From assembly GCA_016182785.1 (NCBI GenBank), contig JACPFU010000004.1:186001-250000 (forward strand): a stretch of 64,000 bases of DNA, in the 5' to 3' direction. The DNA is from Lysobacterales bacterium (GTDB taxonomy: Bacteria > Pseudomonadota > Gammaproteobacteria > Xanthomonadales > Ahniellaceae). A model generated the notes under the pieces. It worked only from the letters and a program-made list of their open reading frames with translations, searched no databases and had not been told where the DNA came from. The position numbers were made by a program, and so were the translations under genes. Of the stretch, positions 42,556 through 52,266 are shown one piece after another. Positions within the stretch are counted from its first letter, which is position 1; every line of letters starts with the position of its first letter.

Positions 42556-43934
42556 CAGTCGATTCCAAGTTTCTTCAACTTGTACCGCAACGCCCGGAAG
42601 GTGATGCCGAGTTTGGCGGCGGCCTTGGTCTTGTTGTAGCGGCATTCCTCCAGCGCCTTGACGATGGCGTCGCGCTCCAGGTTGTCGATGTAGTCGACCA
42701 GGTTGGAGGCGCTGCCTGGGGGTTCCGCGGAAGCAGCACGTAGGGCAGGTGGCGCGCCTTTCAAGGGGGGCGGGGGCTCGGGCGCAGTGGTGTCGGGCAG
42801 GCGCAGGTCTTCGATTTCGATGCGGTTGTTCTCGCACATCGCGATCGCGCGTTCGAGGATGTTCTCGAGTTCGCGCACGTTGCCCGGGAAGTTGTACGCC
42901 GTCAGGGCCTTGAGCGCGGCCTCGCTGAGCTGCGGGCGCTCGATGCCCCACTCGGGCGCGATGCGGTCGAGGTAGCGTTCGGCCAGCAGCGGGATGTCCT
43001 CGGTGCGCTCGCGCAGCGGCGGCACGCGCACTTCGATGACGTTGATGCGGTAGAACAGGTCCTGGCGGAACTGACCCTGTTCGACCAATTTTGACAATTC
43101 GCGATGCGTCGCGCTCAGGATGCGCACGTCGATCGGGACTTCGGCGGTGGATCCGACCGCACGCATGGCCTTTTCCTGGATCACGCGCAGCAGTTTCACC
43201 TGCATGTGCATGGGCAGGTCGGCAACCTCGTCGAGGAACAAGGTGCCGCCGGCGGCGGCCTGGAACAGTCCTTCCTTGTCGGCGCTGGCGCCGGTGAAGC
43301 TGCCTTTGCGGTGGCCGAAGAACTCCGACTCCATCAGCTCCGAGGGAATCGCGCCGCAGTTCACCGGCACGAAGGGCCCGGCTGCGCGCGGTCCGAGTTC
43401 GTGGATCATGCGCGCGACCAGTTCCTTGCCGGTGCCGGATTCGCCGCGGATATAGACCGGTGCCTGGCTGCGCGCCACTTTTGCGATCGTCTGGCGGACC
43501 GCCTGCATCGCCGCCGACTGGCCGATGAGCTTTTCGTTGGAACCCTGGGCCTCGGCCTTGCGCTGTTCGCCGAGCTTGAGCGCGGTTTGCACCAGCCGCC
43601 GCAGTACGGCCAGATCCACCGGCTTGGAGACGAAGTCGAAGGCGCCGGCCTTGAGCGCGTTGACCGCGGCGTCGACGTTGCCAAAGGCGGTGATCATCGC
43701 GATCGGCGTCTGCGGATGGTGGCGGGCCACGTGGGCGATGATGTCCTGGCCGTTGCCATCCGGCAGGCGCATGTCGGTGAAGCAGAGGTCGTATTCGTGT
43801 TCGCCGAGGCGCGCAAAGGCCTCGGACTGGGTCGAGGCAGTGTCGACGGCCAGTCCCATGCGCGTCAGCGTCAGCACCAGCAGTTCGCGAATGTCGGGCT
43901 CGTCGTCGATGACAAGTGCGGTCTGTCGGCTCAT
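42555..43934 (-). CDS. pilR: Sigma-54-dependent response regulator PilR
   Basis: Activator of pilA transcription (459 aa). The receiver domain has the acidic pair DDE near residue 10, the phosphoacceptor Asp in CFTDMRLPDG (about 54) and Lys in VSKP. The AAA+ domain has Walker A GESGTGKE, the sigma-54-contact loop written GSFTGA instead of GAFTGA (as in other PilR proteins, from memory), GGTLFLDEVADLP and RQDLFYRINV. The C-terminal Fis-type helix-turn-helix ends GITFRALRYKLKKLGID. It sits 21 bp after pilS and is translationally coupled to tfpZ. Confidence 0.95.
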   Translation of the reverse strand: MSRQTALVIDDEPDIRELLVLTLTRMGLAVDTASTQSEAFARLGEHEYDLCFTDMRLPDGNGQDIIAHVARHHPQTPIAMITAFGNVDAAVNALKAGAFDFVSKPVDLAVLRRLVQTALKLGEQRKAEAQGSNEKLIGQSAAMQAVRQTIAKVARSQAPVYIRGESGTGKELVARMIHELGPRAAGPFVPVNCGAIPSELMESEFFGHRKGSFTGASADKEGLFQAAAGGTLFLDEVADLPMHMQVKLLRVIQEKAMRAVGSTAEVPIDVRILSATHRELSKLVEQGQFRQDLFYRINVIEVRVPPLRERTEDIPLLAERYLDRIAPEWGIERPQLSEAALKALTAYNFPGNVRELENILERAIAMCENNRIEIEDLRLPDTTAPEPPPPLKGAPPALRAASAEPPGSASNLVDYIDNLERDAIVKALEECRYNKTKAAAKLGITFRALRYKLKKLGID

Positions 43935-43955
43935 CGGTGCGTCGTTCCGTGTCGG

Positions 43956-45569
43956 TCAGGCGATGGCGGTGCCAGGTTGGCCGTGGAAGCTGATGCGGAA
44001 GCAACTGCCGCCACCTGCCAGCGAATGGTAGTCGAGAGTAGCCTGATTGGTCTCGCACAACTGACGCGCGATATACAGCCCGAGCCCGGTGCCCATCTCG
44101 CTGGTGGTGAAGAACGGCTCGAACACGTGCGCCGCCTGCTTGGCCGGAATGCCGGGGCCGCGGTCGACCACTTCCAGCACCGCTTGGTTGGTTTCGGGCA
44201 GGCGGCGCACGACCAGCGCCACCCGCGCCGGTTCGTTCGGCATGCGTCCGTAGCGCAGAGCGTTCTTGACCAGGTTCCAGGCCACCTGTTGCAGCTGGTC
44301 GGGATCGAACATCACCGAGATGCCACCGGCCTGCACGTTGAGCTTCAGTTCGTCCTGGCCGAGCGGCTGCACGGTGCGGAATTCCTCGACGAAGGCCTCG
44401 GCCCAGCGCGCCAGCGAAACCAGCTCCTGTTTCGAGTGCTGGCGGCGCGACAGCTGCAGGATGTTCTCGACGATCGCATTCATGCGCAGGCACTGGCCGC
44501 GGATGATCTCCAGCAGACGCCGGTCGGACAGCGGGAAGTCCTCGGACTCGGCCAGCAGCTGCGCGGCATGGCTGATCGCGGCGAGCGGGTTGCGGACCTC
44601 ATGCGCGATGCTCGCCGAGAGCCGGCCGAGCGAGCTCAGCGTCAGCTGCTCGGCCTGGCGCGTCATCAGCGAGGTGTCCTCGAGAAAGACGATGCAGTGG
44701 TGCGCGTCCGACTGCGGCACCGCAACGAAGCGCGGAATGACCTCGGGCTGGCCATCGGCGAATGCGACCGGTTGCAGATTGGTGGCATGACCGGCGCGCC
44801 ATTCGTTGACGCGCAACGCCAGCGGCGGGCTGATGCCATTCAGATCCTTGCGCGTCGGCGAGGGTTGCCCGAGCAGGTGCCAGGCCGACTCGTTGATGCG
44901 CTGGATCTGGTTGCGGTCGTCGACCACGAGCACGCCCGAGCGCATGCGCCGGATGATCAGTTCGTTCAACTGCGACAGGCTGGCGAGGTCCGACTCCTGC
45001 CGGTCCATCAGCTTCTGGCGTTGGGTCACTTCGCTGCGCAACAGCTGGCTGAGCGCGGCGGCGGCGACGTAGGCGAGGCCGAACAGCATCACCTCGCCGG
45101 GGCTGCGCTCGCCGCGGTCGCCAAGCGCGACGCTGACCGCGCGTTCGAAGAACCCGGCGAGCCCGGCCGCGAGCGCGAACGCGAACGCGGAACGGAACGG
45201 CAGCAACGTCGCCGCACTGGCGATGTTGACCAGGATCAGCGTGGCAATGCCGCCGTCGAGCCGCGAAGTGGCGTGCAGCGTGAGCGTGGTGGCGGCGATG
45301 TCGATGCCGATGCCGAGGAACACCGGCAGCCGCCGCGTGTGGTCGCCGAGGCTGCCCCACAGCAGCAGGATCACCGCCACGACCAGGTAGCACAGCGCGA
45401 CGATGCGCGCGAGCAGCGGTCGGTCGACGCTGACCAGTTCGCCGCCGAACGGCGTGAACAGCAGGCCCGCGAGCAGGGTCGCCTGCAGGATGCGGTACAG
45501 CGAGAAGAAATAGGTCTCGCGCTGCACCAGGCTGCGGTCGCTGAAGCGGGAGAGGGTGCGGTCGAACAC
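43956..45569 (-). CDS. pilS: Sensor histidine kinase PilS
   Basis: Inner-membrane sensor kinase (537 aa) partnering PilR. It has about six N-terminal transmembrane helices (residues ~20-175), a PAS-like domain (LVVDDRNQIQRINESAWHLL), the phosphorylated histidine in SASIAHEVRNPLAAI, the N box NLVKNALRYG, the G1 box DRGPGIP and the G2 box GTGLGLYIA. No ATG exists near the N-terminus. I chose the GTG at 45569, preceded by GAGG, because it leaves a short cytoplasmic segment before helix 1. The frame stays open upstream, antisense to sucCD, but that is not coding. Divergent from sucC. Confidence 0.93.
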   Translation of the reverse strand: MFDRTLSRFSDRSLVQRETYFFSLYRILQATLLAGLLFTPFGGELVSVDRPLLARIVALCYLVVAVILLLWGSLGDHTRRLPVFLGIGIDIAATTLTLHATSRLDGGIATLILVNIASAATLLPFRSAFAFALAAGLAGFFERAVSVALGDRGERSPGEVMLFGLAYVAAAALSQLLRSEVTQRQKLMDRQESDLASLSQLNELIIRRMRSGVLVVDDRNQIQRINESAWHLLGQPSPTRKDLNGISPPLALRVNEWRAGHATNLQPVAFADGQPEVIPRFVAVPQSDAHHCIVFLEDTSLMTRQAEQLTLSSLGRLSASIAHEVRNPLAAISHAAQLLAESEDFPLSDRRLLEIIRGQCLRMNAIVENILQLSRRQHSKQELVSLARWAEAFVEEFRTVQPLGQDELKLNVQAGGISVMFDPDQLQQVAWNLVKNALRYGRMPNEPARVALVVRRLPETNQAVLEVVDRGPGIPAKQAAHVFEPFFTTSEMGTGLGLYIARQLCETNQATLDYHSLAGGGSCFRISFHGQPGTAIA

Positions 45570-45642
45570 GGCTGCGCCTCGACTGGATGAGCGTAGATAG
45601 CACACCGCTACGTTGCGCCGCGAGCGTGAAGTGGCAGCCGCC

Positions 45643-45672
45643 ATGTCAATCCGCGGCCGCCTTTGGCACAAT
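45643..45672 (+). promoter_or_regulatory. Weak candidate sigma-70 promoter for sucCD
   Basis: ATGTCA at 45643-45648, an 18-bp spacer and CACAAT at 45667-45672 (four of six matches each), 69 bp before the sucC start, in the intergenic region shared with pilS. Confidence 0.3.
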
Positions 45673-45740
45673 ACGCGCCCACTTTTCCGGCCCGCCGCGT
45701 TCGCGCGCCGGATCCTCCGTTTCCTCCCATCGGGTGACTC

Positions 45741-46904
45741 ATGAACTTCCACGAGTACCAAGCGAAAGCCTTGTTCGCCGATTACGGCATTCCGGTTCCC
45801 GCCGGCCGCATCGCCACCACTGTCGAACAGGCCGCGGAGGCGGCGCGTGCGATCGGTGGCGAGCAGTGGGTGGTGAAGGCGCAGATCCATGCCGGTGGCC
45901 GCGGCAAGGCTGGCGGCGTCAAGCTCGCGCGCGACATCGACGCGGTCAAGGATGCCGCCGGCAAGATGCTGGGCACGAAGATGGTCACCTACCAGTCGGC
46001 CGGGCGTGCGCTGCCGGTCCACACCGTGCTGATCTCCGAAGCCAACGACATCGACCAGGAGCTGTACCTGAGTTGCCTGGTGGACCGCGCCACCAAGTCG
46101 GTGTCGTTCATCATCTCGGCTTCCGGCGGCGTCGACATCGAGCAGGTCGCGCGCGACAACCCGGAGGCGATCCACACCGTCGCCGTCGACTACGTGCAAG
46201 GCCTGCAGCCCTACCAGTGCCGCAAGGTCGGCTTCGCGATGGGCCTGACGATGAAGCAGATCGGCCAGCTCACCAAGATCATGACCGGCGTCTACAAGCT
46301 GTTCATGGACAAGGACATGGCGCTGATCGAGCTGAATCCGCTGGCGATCGTCGCCTCCGGCGACCTGATGGCCCTCGACGGCAAGCTCAACTCCGACGAC
46401 AACGCCGAGTTCCGCCATCCCAAGCTCGCCGCGATGCGCGACGCCAGCCAGGAAGACCCGGCCGAGGCCGAGGCGGCCGACCATCACCTGAACTACGTGC
46501 AGATGGACGGCAACATCGGTTGCATGGTCAACGGCGCCGGCCTGGCGATGGCGACGATGGACGTGATCAAGCTCGCCGGCGGTGAGCCGGCGAACTTCCT
46601 CGATGTCGGTGGCGGCGCCACCAAGGAGCGCGTGACCGAGGCGTTCAAGCTGATCCTGAGTTCGGACAAGGTCAGGGCGATCCTGGTCAACATCTTCGGC
46701 GGCATCGTCCGCTGCGACATGATCGCGGAAGGCATCATCGCCGCGGTCAAGGAAGTCGGCGTGACCATTCCGGTGGTGGTGCGACTTGAAGGTACCAATG
46801 TCGAGAAAGGCCGCGAACTGCTGGCCGGATCCGGCTTCAAGATCATTCCGGCGACGGATCTCAACGACGCGGCGCAGAAAGCGGTCGCGGCAGTCAAGGC
46901 TTAA
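45741..46904 (+). CDS. sucC: Succinyl-CoA synthetase (ADP-forming) beta subunit
   Basis: TCA-cycle enzyme subunit (387 aa) with an N-terminal ATP-grasp domain ([36 protein letters not shown]) and the C-terminal ligase domain with nucleotide-specific and subunit-contact motifs ([24 protein letters not shown]). It forms an alpha2-beta2 or alpha-beta complex with SucD, encoded 12 bp downstream. Not linked here to sucAB. Confidence 0.97.
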   Translation: MNFHEYQAKALFADYGIPVPAGRIATTVEQAAEAARAIGGEQWVVKAQIHAGGRGKAGGVKLARDIDAVKDAAGKMLGTKMVTYQSAGRALPVHTVLISEANDIDQELYLSCLVDRATKSVSFIISASGGVDIEQVARDNPEAIHTVAVDYVQGLQPYQCRKVGFAMGLTMKQIGQLTKIMTGVYKLFMDKDMALIELNPLAIVASGDLMALDGKLNSDDNAEFRHPKLAAMRDASQEDPAEAEAADHHLNYVQMDGNIGCMVNGAGLAMATMDVIKLAGGEPANFLDVGGGATKERVTEAFKLILSSDKVRAILVNIFGGIVRCDMIAEGIIAAVKEVGVTIPVVVRLEGTNVEKGRELLAGSGFKIIPATDLNDAAQKAVAAVKA

Positions 46905-46916
46905 GGAGCAGGGACC

Positions 46917-47798
<882 letters not shown>

Positions 47799-47804
47799 CG
47801 ATTT

Positions 47805-47877
47805 TGTAGGAGCGCCGCGTGCGGCGCGAGACAACCTCGCCGTGCACCTGATTCGCGCCGCACGCGGCGCTCCTACA
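47805..47877. repeat. REP-like palindrome between sucD and nadE
   Basis: The arms TGTAGGAGCGCCGCGTGCGG and CCGCACGCGGCGCTCCTACA are perfect reverse complements; the match extends inward to CGCGA / TCGCG around a ~20-nt centre. The GTAGGAGCGCCG motif is related to GTGGGAGCGGC of the element at 14528. The element lies fully between two co-directional genes, where it may act as a terminator or mRNA-stability hairpin. Confidence 0.8.
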
Positions 47878-47893
47878 TCGCTCCGCATAATCC

Positions 47894-49510
47894 ATGGCCA
47901 CGATCCGCATCGCCCTCGCCCAGTTCGATTTTCCGGTCGCGGCGATTTCGGAGAACGCGGACCGCGTCGTCGCCCTGGCCGAGCGCGCGCGCAATGAACT
48001 CGGCGCACGCCTGATCGTGTTTCCGGAGCTGACGATCTCCGGCTACCTCGCCGAAGACCTGTTCCTGCGCCCGAGCTTCATCCGCACCTGCGACGAATAT
48101 CTCGCGCAGGTCGCCGAGCGCGTGCGTGGCATCGACCTGATCGTCGGCCACCCGGTGCAGGAAGGCGAGCGTCGCTACAACGCGCTCAGCTGGATCCGCG
48201 ACGGCGACGTGCTGGTGCGTTATCGCAAACAGGCGCTGCCGAACTACACCGTGTTCGACGAGAAGCGCTACTTCGCCGCGGGCGACCAGGCGGCGACCGT
48301 CGAGTTGGACGGCGTGCGCTTCGCACCGCTGATCTGCGAGGACATCTGGGACCCGCAACCGGCGCAGCGCGCGCTGCAGGTCGGCGCCGATGCGTTCATC
48401 GTGATCAACGCCTCGCCGTTCAATCCGCGCAACCGCGCCGACCGCCACACCGTGGTCAGCTGGCGTGCGCGCGAACACGATGTGCCGATCGCGTACGTGA
48501 ACCTGGTCGCCGGCCAGGATGACCTGGTTTTCGATGGCGGCGCCTTCCTGGTCGACCGCGATGGTCAGCTCGGTGGCCCCGCGCCCGCGTTCGAGGACCA
48601 CCTGCTCGCGGTCGACTACGACAGCGATGCGCGTCGCTACCAGGCCCTGCAATGGCCGGAGGTCGAAACCAGTGACGACGCGCGCGTGTACCGCGGCATC
48701 GTGCGCGGGCTGCGCGACTACGTGCGCAAGAACCGTTTTCCGGGCGTGTTGCTCGGGCTGTCCGGAGGCGTCGACTCCGCGCTGACGCTGGCGCTCGCGG
48801 TCGATGCGCTCGGCCCCGCGCAGGTCACGGCGGTGATGATGCCGACTCGCTACACCTCGCAGCTGTCGCTGGATGAAGCCGCCGCGCAGGCGAAGCTGCT
48901 CGGCGTGAACTACCACGTGGCACCGATCGAGGATGCGTTCGGCGCGATGTCCGCGACGCTCGCGCCGATGTTCGCCGGGCGCGCGCCCGATGTCACCGAG
49001 GAGAACCTGCAGGCGCGCATCCGCGGCATGATCCTGATGGCGCTGTCGAACAAGTTCGGCGCGATGGTGCTCTCTACCGGCAACAAGAGCGAGATGGCCT
49101 GCGGCTATGCGACGCTGTATGGCGACATGTGCGGTGGCTACGCGCCGCTGAAGGATGTCTACAAGACCGAAGTCTGGGACCTGTGCCGGTATCGCAACGC
49201 GATCTCGCCGGCGATTCCCGAAGTGGTGATCACGCGTCCGCCTTCGGCCGAATTGCGCGAGAACCAGAAGGACCAGGACTCGCTGCCTCCCTACGAAGTG
49301 CTGGACGAGATCCTCAAGCGCTACATCGAGCAGGACCAGTCGCGCAGCGAGATCATCGCCGAAGGCTTCGATGCCGCGACTGTCGAGCGCGTGGTGCGCA
49401 TGGTCTTGCGCAACGAATACAAGCGCCGCCAGTCCGCGCCGGGTCCGCGCATCACGCGTCGCGCGTTCGGCCGCGACCGGCGCTATCCGATCACGTCGGG
49501 TTGGCGTTGA
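47894..49510 (+). CDS. nadE: Glutamine-dependent NAD+ synthetase
   Basis: Two-domain enzyme (538 aa) making NAD+ from nicotinate adenine dinucleotide with ammonia channelled from glutamine. The N-terminal nitrilase-fold amidase has Glu in FPELTISGYLAEDL, Lys in RYRKQALPNY and the nucleophile in LICEDIWDPQ. The synthetase domain has the P-loop LGLSGGVDSALT, STGNKSEMACGYATLYGD and GGYAPLKDVYKTEV. It converges with bamD, with no spacer between the two stop codons. Confidence 0.96.
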   Translation: MATIRIALAQFDFPVAAISENADRVVALAERARNELGARLIVFPELTISGYLAEDLFLRPSFIRTCDEYLAQVAERVRGIDLIVGHPVQEGERRYNALSWIRDGDVLVRYRKQALPNYTVFDEKRYFAAGDQAATVELDGVRFAPLICEDIWDPQPAQRALQVGADAFIVINASPFNPRNRADRHTVVSWRAREHDVPIAYVNLVAGQDDLVFDGGAFLVDRDGQLGGPAPAFEDHLLAVDYDSDARRYQALQWPEVETSDDARVYRGIVRGLRDYVRKNRFPGVLLGLSGGVDSALTLALAVDALGPAQVTAVMMPTRYTSQLSLDEAAAQAKLLGVNYHVAPIEDAFGAMSATLAPMFAGRAPDVTEENLQARIRGMILMALSNKFGAMVLSTGNKSEMACGYATLYGDMCGGYAPLKDVYKTEVWDLCRYRNAISPAIPEVVITRPPSAELRENQKDQDSLPPYEVLDEILKRYIEQDQSRSEIIAEGFDAATVERVVRMVLRNEYKRRQSAPGPRITRRAFGRDRRYPITSGWR

Positions 49511-50329
49511 TCAGCTGCTGAACGGGTTCAACTGCCGCCACTTGCTGCGCTTGGCCGGCCACCTGCCGACCAGGTACGGGTGGTCGGGGTAGTTGAGCTT
49601 GAGCACCTGTGCGGTCTCGTCGCCGAGTTGGGTGCGGCCGATGCGGCGATAGCTCTCGGCCATCACCGCCAGCGCGTCGGCCGAGGCCGGTGCTTCCTGG
49701 TAGGTCTCGATCAGGAACTTGGCACGGTTTGCGGCGGCGATGTAGGCGCCGCGGCGGAAGTAGTAGTTCGCGACCATCAGTTCGGCATTGGCGAGGCCGT
49801 TGCGCAGGTGCAGCATGCGCATGCGCGCGTCGGCGGCGTACTTGCTTTCCGGAAACTTGTTCAGCAGCTCGCCGAAATCCTGAAAGCTCTGGCGCACGTA
49901 CTGCAGGTCGCGACGGGTGATGTCGTCGGAGAAGTACTTCTCGAGCAGGCCGATGCGGCGATTGAAGTTGACCAGCCCGCGCAGGTAGTAGGCGTAGTCG
50001 ATGCGCGCGTGCGTCGGGTAGATCTTGATGAAGCGGTTGATCGCCGAGAGCGCTTCCTCGGGCTTGTGGTCGAGGTACAGCGCGTAGGCCAGTTCGATCT
50101 GCGCCTGTTCGTGGTAGCGCCCGTACGGGAAGCGCGCGACCAGGCGTTCGTAGAACTTGACGGCGCGGTCCACCTCGTCGTTGTCGAGCGCGCGCTTGGC
50201 TTCTGCGTACATCGCATCCACCGGAAGCGTTTCGGCGGACTCGATGCGCACGCGGTTGCCGCAGGCAGCGAACAGGGGGAGCAGGACAAGCAACAGCAGT
50301 TGGGCGGGGATCTGGAGGCGCACAGGCAC
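49511..50329 (-). CDS. bamD: Outer-membrane assembly lipoprotein BamD
   Basis: Essential lipoprotein of the BAM beta-barrel assembly complex (272 aa). The lipobox LFAAC places the lipidated Cys at residue 23. Five TPR-like repeats follow (for example [23 protein letters not shown] and [26 protein letters not shown]), as in ComL/YfiO. Divergent from rluD across a 113-bp intergenic region, the same arrangement as in E. coli. Confidence 0.95.
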   Translation of the reverse strand: MPVRLQIPAQLLLLVLLPLFAACGNRVRIESAETLPVDAMYAEAKRALDNDEVDRAVKFYERLVARFPYGRYHEQAQIELAYALYLDHKPEEALSAINRFIKIYPTHARIDYAYYLRGLVNFNRRIGLLEKYFSDDITRRDLQYVRQSFQDFGELLNKFPESKYAADARMRMLHLRNGLANAELMVANYYFRRGAYIAAANRAKFLIETYQEAPASADALAVMAESYRRIGRTQLGDETAQVLKLNYPDHPYLVGRWPAKRSKWRQLNPFSS

Positions 50330-50442
50330 GAAACCGTCCTAGAATTGAGGCGAGCATCATAGCCCATCCCCGCCGCGAGCCGGGACCGGGCCATCCGTCA
50401 CGATTCGCGCGGGGTTCAGCCCGGCCCGCGCCCGGAAACCGC

Positions 50443-51435
50443 ATGAACGAATCCGTTGAAACCGATCTCGACCCCGCCGCTGTCGAGCATTTCGAGTTCC
50501 GCATCGGCGCCGATGCCGCTGGCAGGCGCTTCGACCAGGCCTTGGCCGAGGCCTTGCCGCAGTTCTCGCGTGCGCGTCTGGCCGGCTGGATCAAGGACGG
50601 ACGCGCGACGCTCAACGGCGAGGTGCGCCGACCCAAAGACAGCGTGCACGCCGGCGACGCCGTGGTGCTGCATGCCGAGCGCGAGATCCAGATCAGCGAC
50701 GAACCCGAGGACATCGCGCTCGACATCCTGTTCGAGGACCGCGACGTGCTCGTGCTCAACAAGCCGGCCGGGCTGGTGGTGCACCCGGGCGCCGGCAACG
50801 CGCGCGGCACGCTGGTCAACGCGCTGCTGCACCATGACCCGACGCTGCGCGAACTGCCGCGGGCCGGCATCGTGCATCGGCTCGACAAGGACACCTCGGG
50901 CGCGATGGTGGTCGCGAAGACACTGCAGGCGCATGCGGCGTTGGTCGCGCAGCTGTCCGAGCGCGAGGTCAACCGCCGCTATCTGGCACTGGTCAACGGC
51001 ACGCTGATCGCAGGGGGGCGCATCGACGCGCCGATCGACCGTCATCCGCGCGACCGCATCCGCATGGGCGTGGTCGAGGGTGGGCGCGATGCGATCACGC
51101 ACTACCGCGTGGTCGAGCGCTTCCGCGCGCACACCTTGCTGTCGTGCCAGCTCGAGACCGGGCGCACGCACCAGATTCGCGTGCACCTCGCGCACATCCG
51201 CCACGGCATCGTCGGCGACCCGCTGTACGGGCCGGGGCTGAAGCTGCCGAAGGGCGCGCCGCCGGCGTTGATCGAGTGCCTGCGTGGCTTCAAGCGCCAG
51301 GCCCTGCATGCGGCCGAGCTCGCGTTCGAGCATCCGCGCACGAAGAAGCCGGTCGCATTCAGCGCGGTGATGCCCGAGGACATGGAGGAGCTGATCGCGT
51401 TCCTGCGGCGCGCTTCGCCACCCGAATCGGCGTGA
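50443..51435 (+). CDS. rluD: 23S rRNA pseudouridine(1911/1915/1917) synthase RluD
   Basis: Pseudouridine synthase (330 aa) acting on helix 69 of 23S rRNA. It has an N-terminal S4 RNA-binding domain ([20 protein letters not shown], then [15 protein letters not shown]), and the catalytic domain with the active Asp in [18 protein letters not shown] and the late [15 protein letters not shown]. The stop overlaps the pgeF ATG (TGATG). Confidence 0.96.
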   Translation: MNESVETDLDPAAVEHFEFRIGADAAGRRFDQALAEALPQFSRARLAGWIKDGRATLNGEVRRPKDSVHAGDAVVLHAEREIQISDEPEDIALDILFEDRDVLVLNKPAGLVVHPGAGNARGTLVNALLHHDPTLRELPRAGIVHRLDKDTSGAMVVAKTLQAHAALVAQLSEREVNRRYLALVNGTLIAGGRIDAPIDRHPRDRIRMGVVEGGRDAITHYRVVERFRAHTLLSCQLETGRTHQIRVHLAHIRHGIVGDPLYGPGLKLPKGAPPALIECLRGFKRQALHAAELAFEHPRTKKPVAFSAVMPEDMEELIAFLRRASPPESA

Positions 51436-52184
51436 TGGACAGCGTCGTTCGCGCGCACTGGCAGGCACCGGCGGACGTGCACGCATTCACCACCACGCGC
51501 CGCGGCCCGGGTGTGTCGAAGCCGCCCTTCGATGCCTTCAACCTCGGCGATCACGTCGGCGACAACCCGGCCGCGGTCGCCGCCAATCGCGCGACGTTGC
51601 GCCAGCACCTGGAGTTGCCGGGCGAGCCGCTGTGGCTGCGCCAGGTGCATGGCACCGTGGTGGTGGATGCCGATGCGCTGCCTGCAGGGGCGGTGCCCGA
51701 GGCCGATGCCGCGGTAGCGCGCGCGTCCGATCGCGTGCTCGCGATCCTCACTGCCGATTGCCTGCCGGTGCTGTTCGCGTCCGACGATGGCGCGGTGATC
51801 GCCGCGGCGCATGCCGGTTGGCGCGGCCTGGCCGCGGGTGTGCTCGAAGCCACCGTGGCGGCGATGCAGGTCGATCCGGCGAGACTGGTGGCATGGATCG
51901 GCCCTGCGATCCGTCAGCCGGCATTCGAGGTGGGCACGGAAGTGCACGAGGCCTTCGTCAGTCGCGATCCTCGCGCCGCTGCGGCCTTCCAGCCGAGCAC
52001 GCGCGCCGGTCACTTCCGCTGCGACCTCGCGCTGCTGGCGCGTCTGCGCCTCGCTGGGAGCGGCCTCGACCGCGTCGCGGACTGCGGCATCTGCACGTTC
52101 TCGGAATCCACGCGCTTCTACTCGCATCGACGCGACGGGGTTGGCGGGAGGATTGCGACCCTGCTCTGGCGCAGTTCACGCTGA
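51435..52184 (+). CDS. pgeF: Peptidoglycan editing factor / purine nucleoside phosphorylase-like protein (YfiH family)
   Basis: Cytoplasmic metal-binding protein (249 aa; formerly DUF152 or multicopper polyphenol oxidase). Family motifs are the His in LRQVHGTVVVDAD, TADCLPVLFA and AAAHAGWRGLAAG (Cys and His ligands), and CTFSESTRFYSHRRDG near the end. YfiH-type proteins remove L-Ser wrongly built into UDP-MurNAc, and homologs show purine nucleoside phosphorylase activity. Coupled to rluD by TGATG. In E. coli clpB follows directly; here about 8.8 kb of other genes intervene. Confidence 0.93.
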   Translation: MDSVVRAHWQAPADVHAFTTTRRGPGVSKPPFDAFNLGDHVGDNPAAVAANRATLRQHLELPGEPLWLRQVHGTVVVDADALPAGAVPEADAAVARASDRVLAILTADCLPVLFASDDGAVIAAAHAGWRGLAAGVLEATVAAMQVDPARLVAWIGPAIRQPAFEVGTEVHEAFVSRDPRAAAAFQPSTRAGHFRCDLALLARLRLAGSGLDRVADCGICTFSESTRFYSHRRDGVGGRIATLLWRSSR

Positions 52185-52266
52185 AGCCATCGTTTTCAAT
52201 GGGCACACGACAGTCCGCGCGGGCCGGCGTATCGTCGCCGCACCACTGTTGCGGAGGGGTTTCGTC

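Noticed and set aside
42556..44493. Long upstream extension of tfpZ through pilR and pilS
   Set aside because: It is another frame of pilR/pilS. The ATG at 42555 overlaps the pilR stop and begins a normal TfpZ-type membrane protein.
45664..45678. Sigma-54-like TGGCAC-N5-GCGC upstream of sucC
   Set aside because: The GG and GC spacing is right but the -12 element is poor, and sucCD is not expected to be RpoN-dependent. Treated as chance; a weak sigma-70 site overlaps it.
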